A DNA stretch of 64,000 bases from Nostoc sp. ATCC 53789 (GTDB taxonomy: Bacteria; Cyanobacteriota; Cyanobacteriia; Cyanobacteriales; Nostocaceae). The notes below the pieces were generated by a model. That model was not told the DNA's origin, searched no databases, and saw only the letters and a list, made by a program, of their open reading frames with translations. The stretch's first letter is position 1; each line of letters opens with the position of its first letter. The stretch spans positions 62,001 to 126,000 of the forward strand of contig NZ_CP046703.1 in NCBI RefSeq assembly GCF_009873495.1, read 5' to 3'. Shown here piece after piece: positions 62,245 to 64,000 of the stretch. Both the position numbers and the translations under genes were made by a program.

Positions 62245-63849
62245 CTAATCGTTTTTCGGGGGTTCTATTCGCTTAAAAACTGGTTGGAATGTACCCAACT
62301 GTTGTTTACTAGATAGTATCCCCCATGTCGCATGGGTGGCAAAAGGAGCGGTCACTGAACTTTGTATTTGATCGTTAAAGTCTATTCCAAAGCCCAGTTG
62401 TTGATAAATATCGCTACTGATGTTTGGAATAATTGGGGAAAGCAGATAAGCTGCCAGTCTAACTGATTCTAGAACTGCGTAGAGAACTTTTTCCACGGAC
62501 TCTTGCTGTCCCTGTTTATATAATGACCAAGGAGCTTGTTCATCAATAAACTTATTACTGGCTTGTGCCAGTGAAAGGATAGCGCCGCAGGCTTGACTGA
62601 AGGCTAGTTCCTTATATGCTTCTTTCACCTGTTCCCCTAGACGTAAACCTATTGTTTTCAAAGGATTTTCGTCAGGAATTCCTTCATTGCCGATTGATGG
62701 AACATTGTTGTCAACGCAGTATTTCTTCACCATGCTCAAGGTGCGATTGAGCAAATTACCTAAATCATTTGCCAAATCTGCATTCAGAACATTAATGAAC
62801 CTTACTTCATTAAAATCTCCATCTTTGCCAAATTCGATTTCCTTAAGGAAGTAATAACGAACGGCATCACTACCATAGCGTTGAACTAACGAAACAGGAT
62901 CAAGGGTATTACCCAGACTTTTACCCATCTTTTGACCATCTTTAGTCAAAAAGCCATGCCCAAATACTCTTTCTGGCAAGGGTAAGCCAGCTGACAACAA
63001 CATTGCCGGCCAATAAACTGCATGGAAGCGCAAAATATCTTTACCAATTAGGTGCAGGTTGATTGGCCACCATGTTTCTAAAGCATTTGCTAAAGTGGGT
63101 TCTGCATCTGGTTCGAGTAATGCCGTGACATAACCTAGCAGCGCGTCAAACCAAACATAAAGGGTATGTTTGGGATCAACTGGTACAGGAAAACCCCAAT
63201 CTAGATTTACCCGTGAAATAGAAAAGTCTTGCAGTCCTTGATTGACAAAGCTGAGGACTTCATTGCGCCGACTTTCTGGTTGAATAAAATCGGGTTTAGA
63301 TTGATAAAATTCTGTCAGCTTATTTTGATATTTAGATAAGCGGAAAAAATAGTTTTGCTCGTCTCGCCACTCAACTTCTTTGTTAGTATGAATCGGACAA
63401 CGATGTCCTTCTAGTAGATCGCGTTCTTCTTTGAATTCTTCGCAAGATACGCAATACCAGCCTTGTTGTTGTCCTTGGTAGATATCACCAGATTCCCAGA
63501 CTCGCTCAAAGAATTCTTTGACGATCGCTTCATGACGAGGTGCAGTTGTCCGACTAAAGCGATCGTATTTAATGTCTAGTAACTGCCACAAACTAACGAA
63601 ACTGGGGACAACTTCATCGCAAAACTCTTGTGGCGCTTTGCCTAAACTTTCTGCCGATCGCTGAATTTTTTGTCCGTGTTCATCTGTACCTGTAATTAGT
63701 AATACCCGATGTCCTAGTAATCTATGAAATCGTGCTACTACATCTGCTGCGATCGTCGTATAAGCACTGCCTATATGGGGGACATCGTTTACATAATATA
63801 GTGGTGTTGTCAGTGCAAATGTTTTTTCTGTTTTATTCACTAGATTCAT
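62245..63849 (-). CDS. metG: Methionyl-tRNA synthetase
   Basis: Charges tRNA-Met. Class I synthetase with HIGS (residues 25-28), the zinc knuckle CVSC...CPIH (about 133-154), KMGKS (about 307-311) and an anticodon-binding helical end. Length 534 is that of the shorter cyanobacterial form without the C-terminal dimer domain of E. coli MetG. Start ATG 63849 (MNLVNKTEKTFALTTPLYYV). Monocistronic. Confidence 0.96.
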   Translation of the reverse strand: MNLVNKTEKTFALTTPLYYVNDVPHIGSAYTTIAADVVARFHRLLGHRVLLITGTDEHGQKIQRSAESLGKAPQEFCDEVVPSFVSLWQLLDIKYDRFSRTTAPRHEAIVKEFFERVWESGDIYQGQQQGWYCVSCEEFKEERDLLEGHRCPIHTNKEVEWRDEQNYFFRLSKYQNKLTEFYQSKPDFIQPESRRNEVLSFVNQGLQDFSISRVNLDWGFPVPVDPKHTLYVWFDALLGYVTALLEPDAEPTLANALETWWPINLHLIGKDILRFHAVYWPAMLLSAGLPLPERVFGHGFLTKDGQKMGKSLGNTLDPVSLVQRYGSDAVRYYFLKEIEFGKDGDFNEVRFINVLNADLANDLGNLLNRTLSMVKKYCVDNNVPSIGNEGIPDENPLKTIGLRLGEQVKEAYKELAFSQACGAILSLAQASNKFIDEQAPWSLYKQGQQESVEKVLYAVLESVRLAAYLLSPIIPNISSDIYQQLGFGIDFNDQIQSSVTAPFATHATWGILSSKQQLGTFQPVFKRIEPPKND

Positions 63850-64000
63850 ACAAAATAAAAATTAACTTATTAAAACCTTTTGCTTCTTACTTTTGTGGGA
63901 AAAACCACGCAATTATACAATAATATTTCCATTTTTTCCAATAACACCTTAATAGTAGCAAATTTATCAGGTCAAAAATTGTTTTGTAATATGTATCTAT

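Overview
The window is chromosomal DNA from a filamentous, heterocyst-forming cyanobacterium close to Nostoc. The grounds are frequent HIP1 octamers (GCGATCGC), Nostoc-type dispersed palindromic repeats, a heterocyst-glycolipid (hgl/hgd) island and a complete hormogonium-polysaccharide (hps) locus. No rRNA, tRNA or CRISPR array was recognised.

Region 1 (1-11737) is a heterocyst envelope glycolipid island. It holds the N-terminal part of an HglE/PfaA-type polyketide synthase (minus strand, cut by the window edge). After a 1.9-kb non-coding gap, running the other way, come HgdB and HgdC (DevB/DevC-type exporter parts without an adjacent ATPase), the epimerase HgdA, two GT2 glycosyltransferases, a small secreted DUF2141 protein and a GT4-type glycosyltransferase matching HglT. 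Together they would make the glycolipid aglycone, add sugars and export the product to the heterocyst envelope.

Region 2 (12446-15645, minus strand) is DUF2499, DUF3593 and hisA. The two DUF genes are separated by a 1.7-kb insertion carrying an intact iscB. IscB is the RNA-guided RuvC/HNH nuclease ancestral to Cas9. The DNA just upstream of iscB folds into several stems, as expected of its omega-RNA (HEARO RNA), and nested hairpins lie just downstream. No TnpA transposase gene is adjacent. A Nostoc dispersed repeat appears to have inserted in frame into iscB. This is the most notable system in the window.

Region 3 (15823-30622) is mostly housekeeping: csaB, a GT87 membrane glycosyltransferase, pgeF, birA, an M23 peptidase, ribE, a DUF151 nuclease, a ferredoxin-like aldo/keto reductase, an ABC exporter whose 5' end may carry a poly(A) frameshift, and metH.

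Region 4 (30849-46743) is a GT4-type glycosyltransferase gene with its own terminator, followed by hpsA-hpsK: the giant HpsA, pseudopilins HpsB, C, D and H, glycosyltransferases HpsE, F, G, I and K, and membrane coiled-coil HpsJ. These make and secrete the polysaccharide used for hormogonium gliding. Hairpins after hpsA, hpsD, hpsI and hpsJ suggest graded or split transcription.

Region 5 (47260-63849) has DUF502, nusB, ftsY, a 1.4-kb gap with three consecutive strong hairpins (candidate structured RNA), an RsbU-type phosphatase, an ankyrin-repeat protein, DUF4079, DUF1997, an NmrA-like SDR, a GH104-like muramidase with a probable CTG start, menH, a His-rich CsoR/InrS-type metal sensor, lptC, a LabA-like NYN protein and metG.
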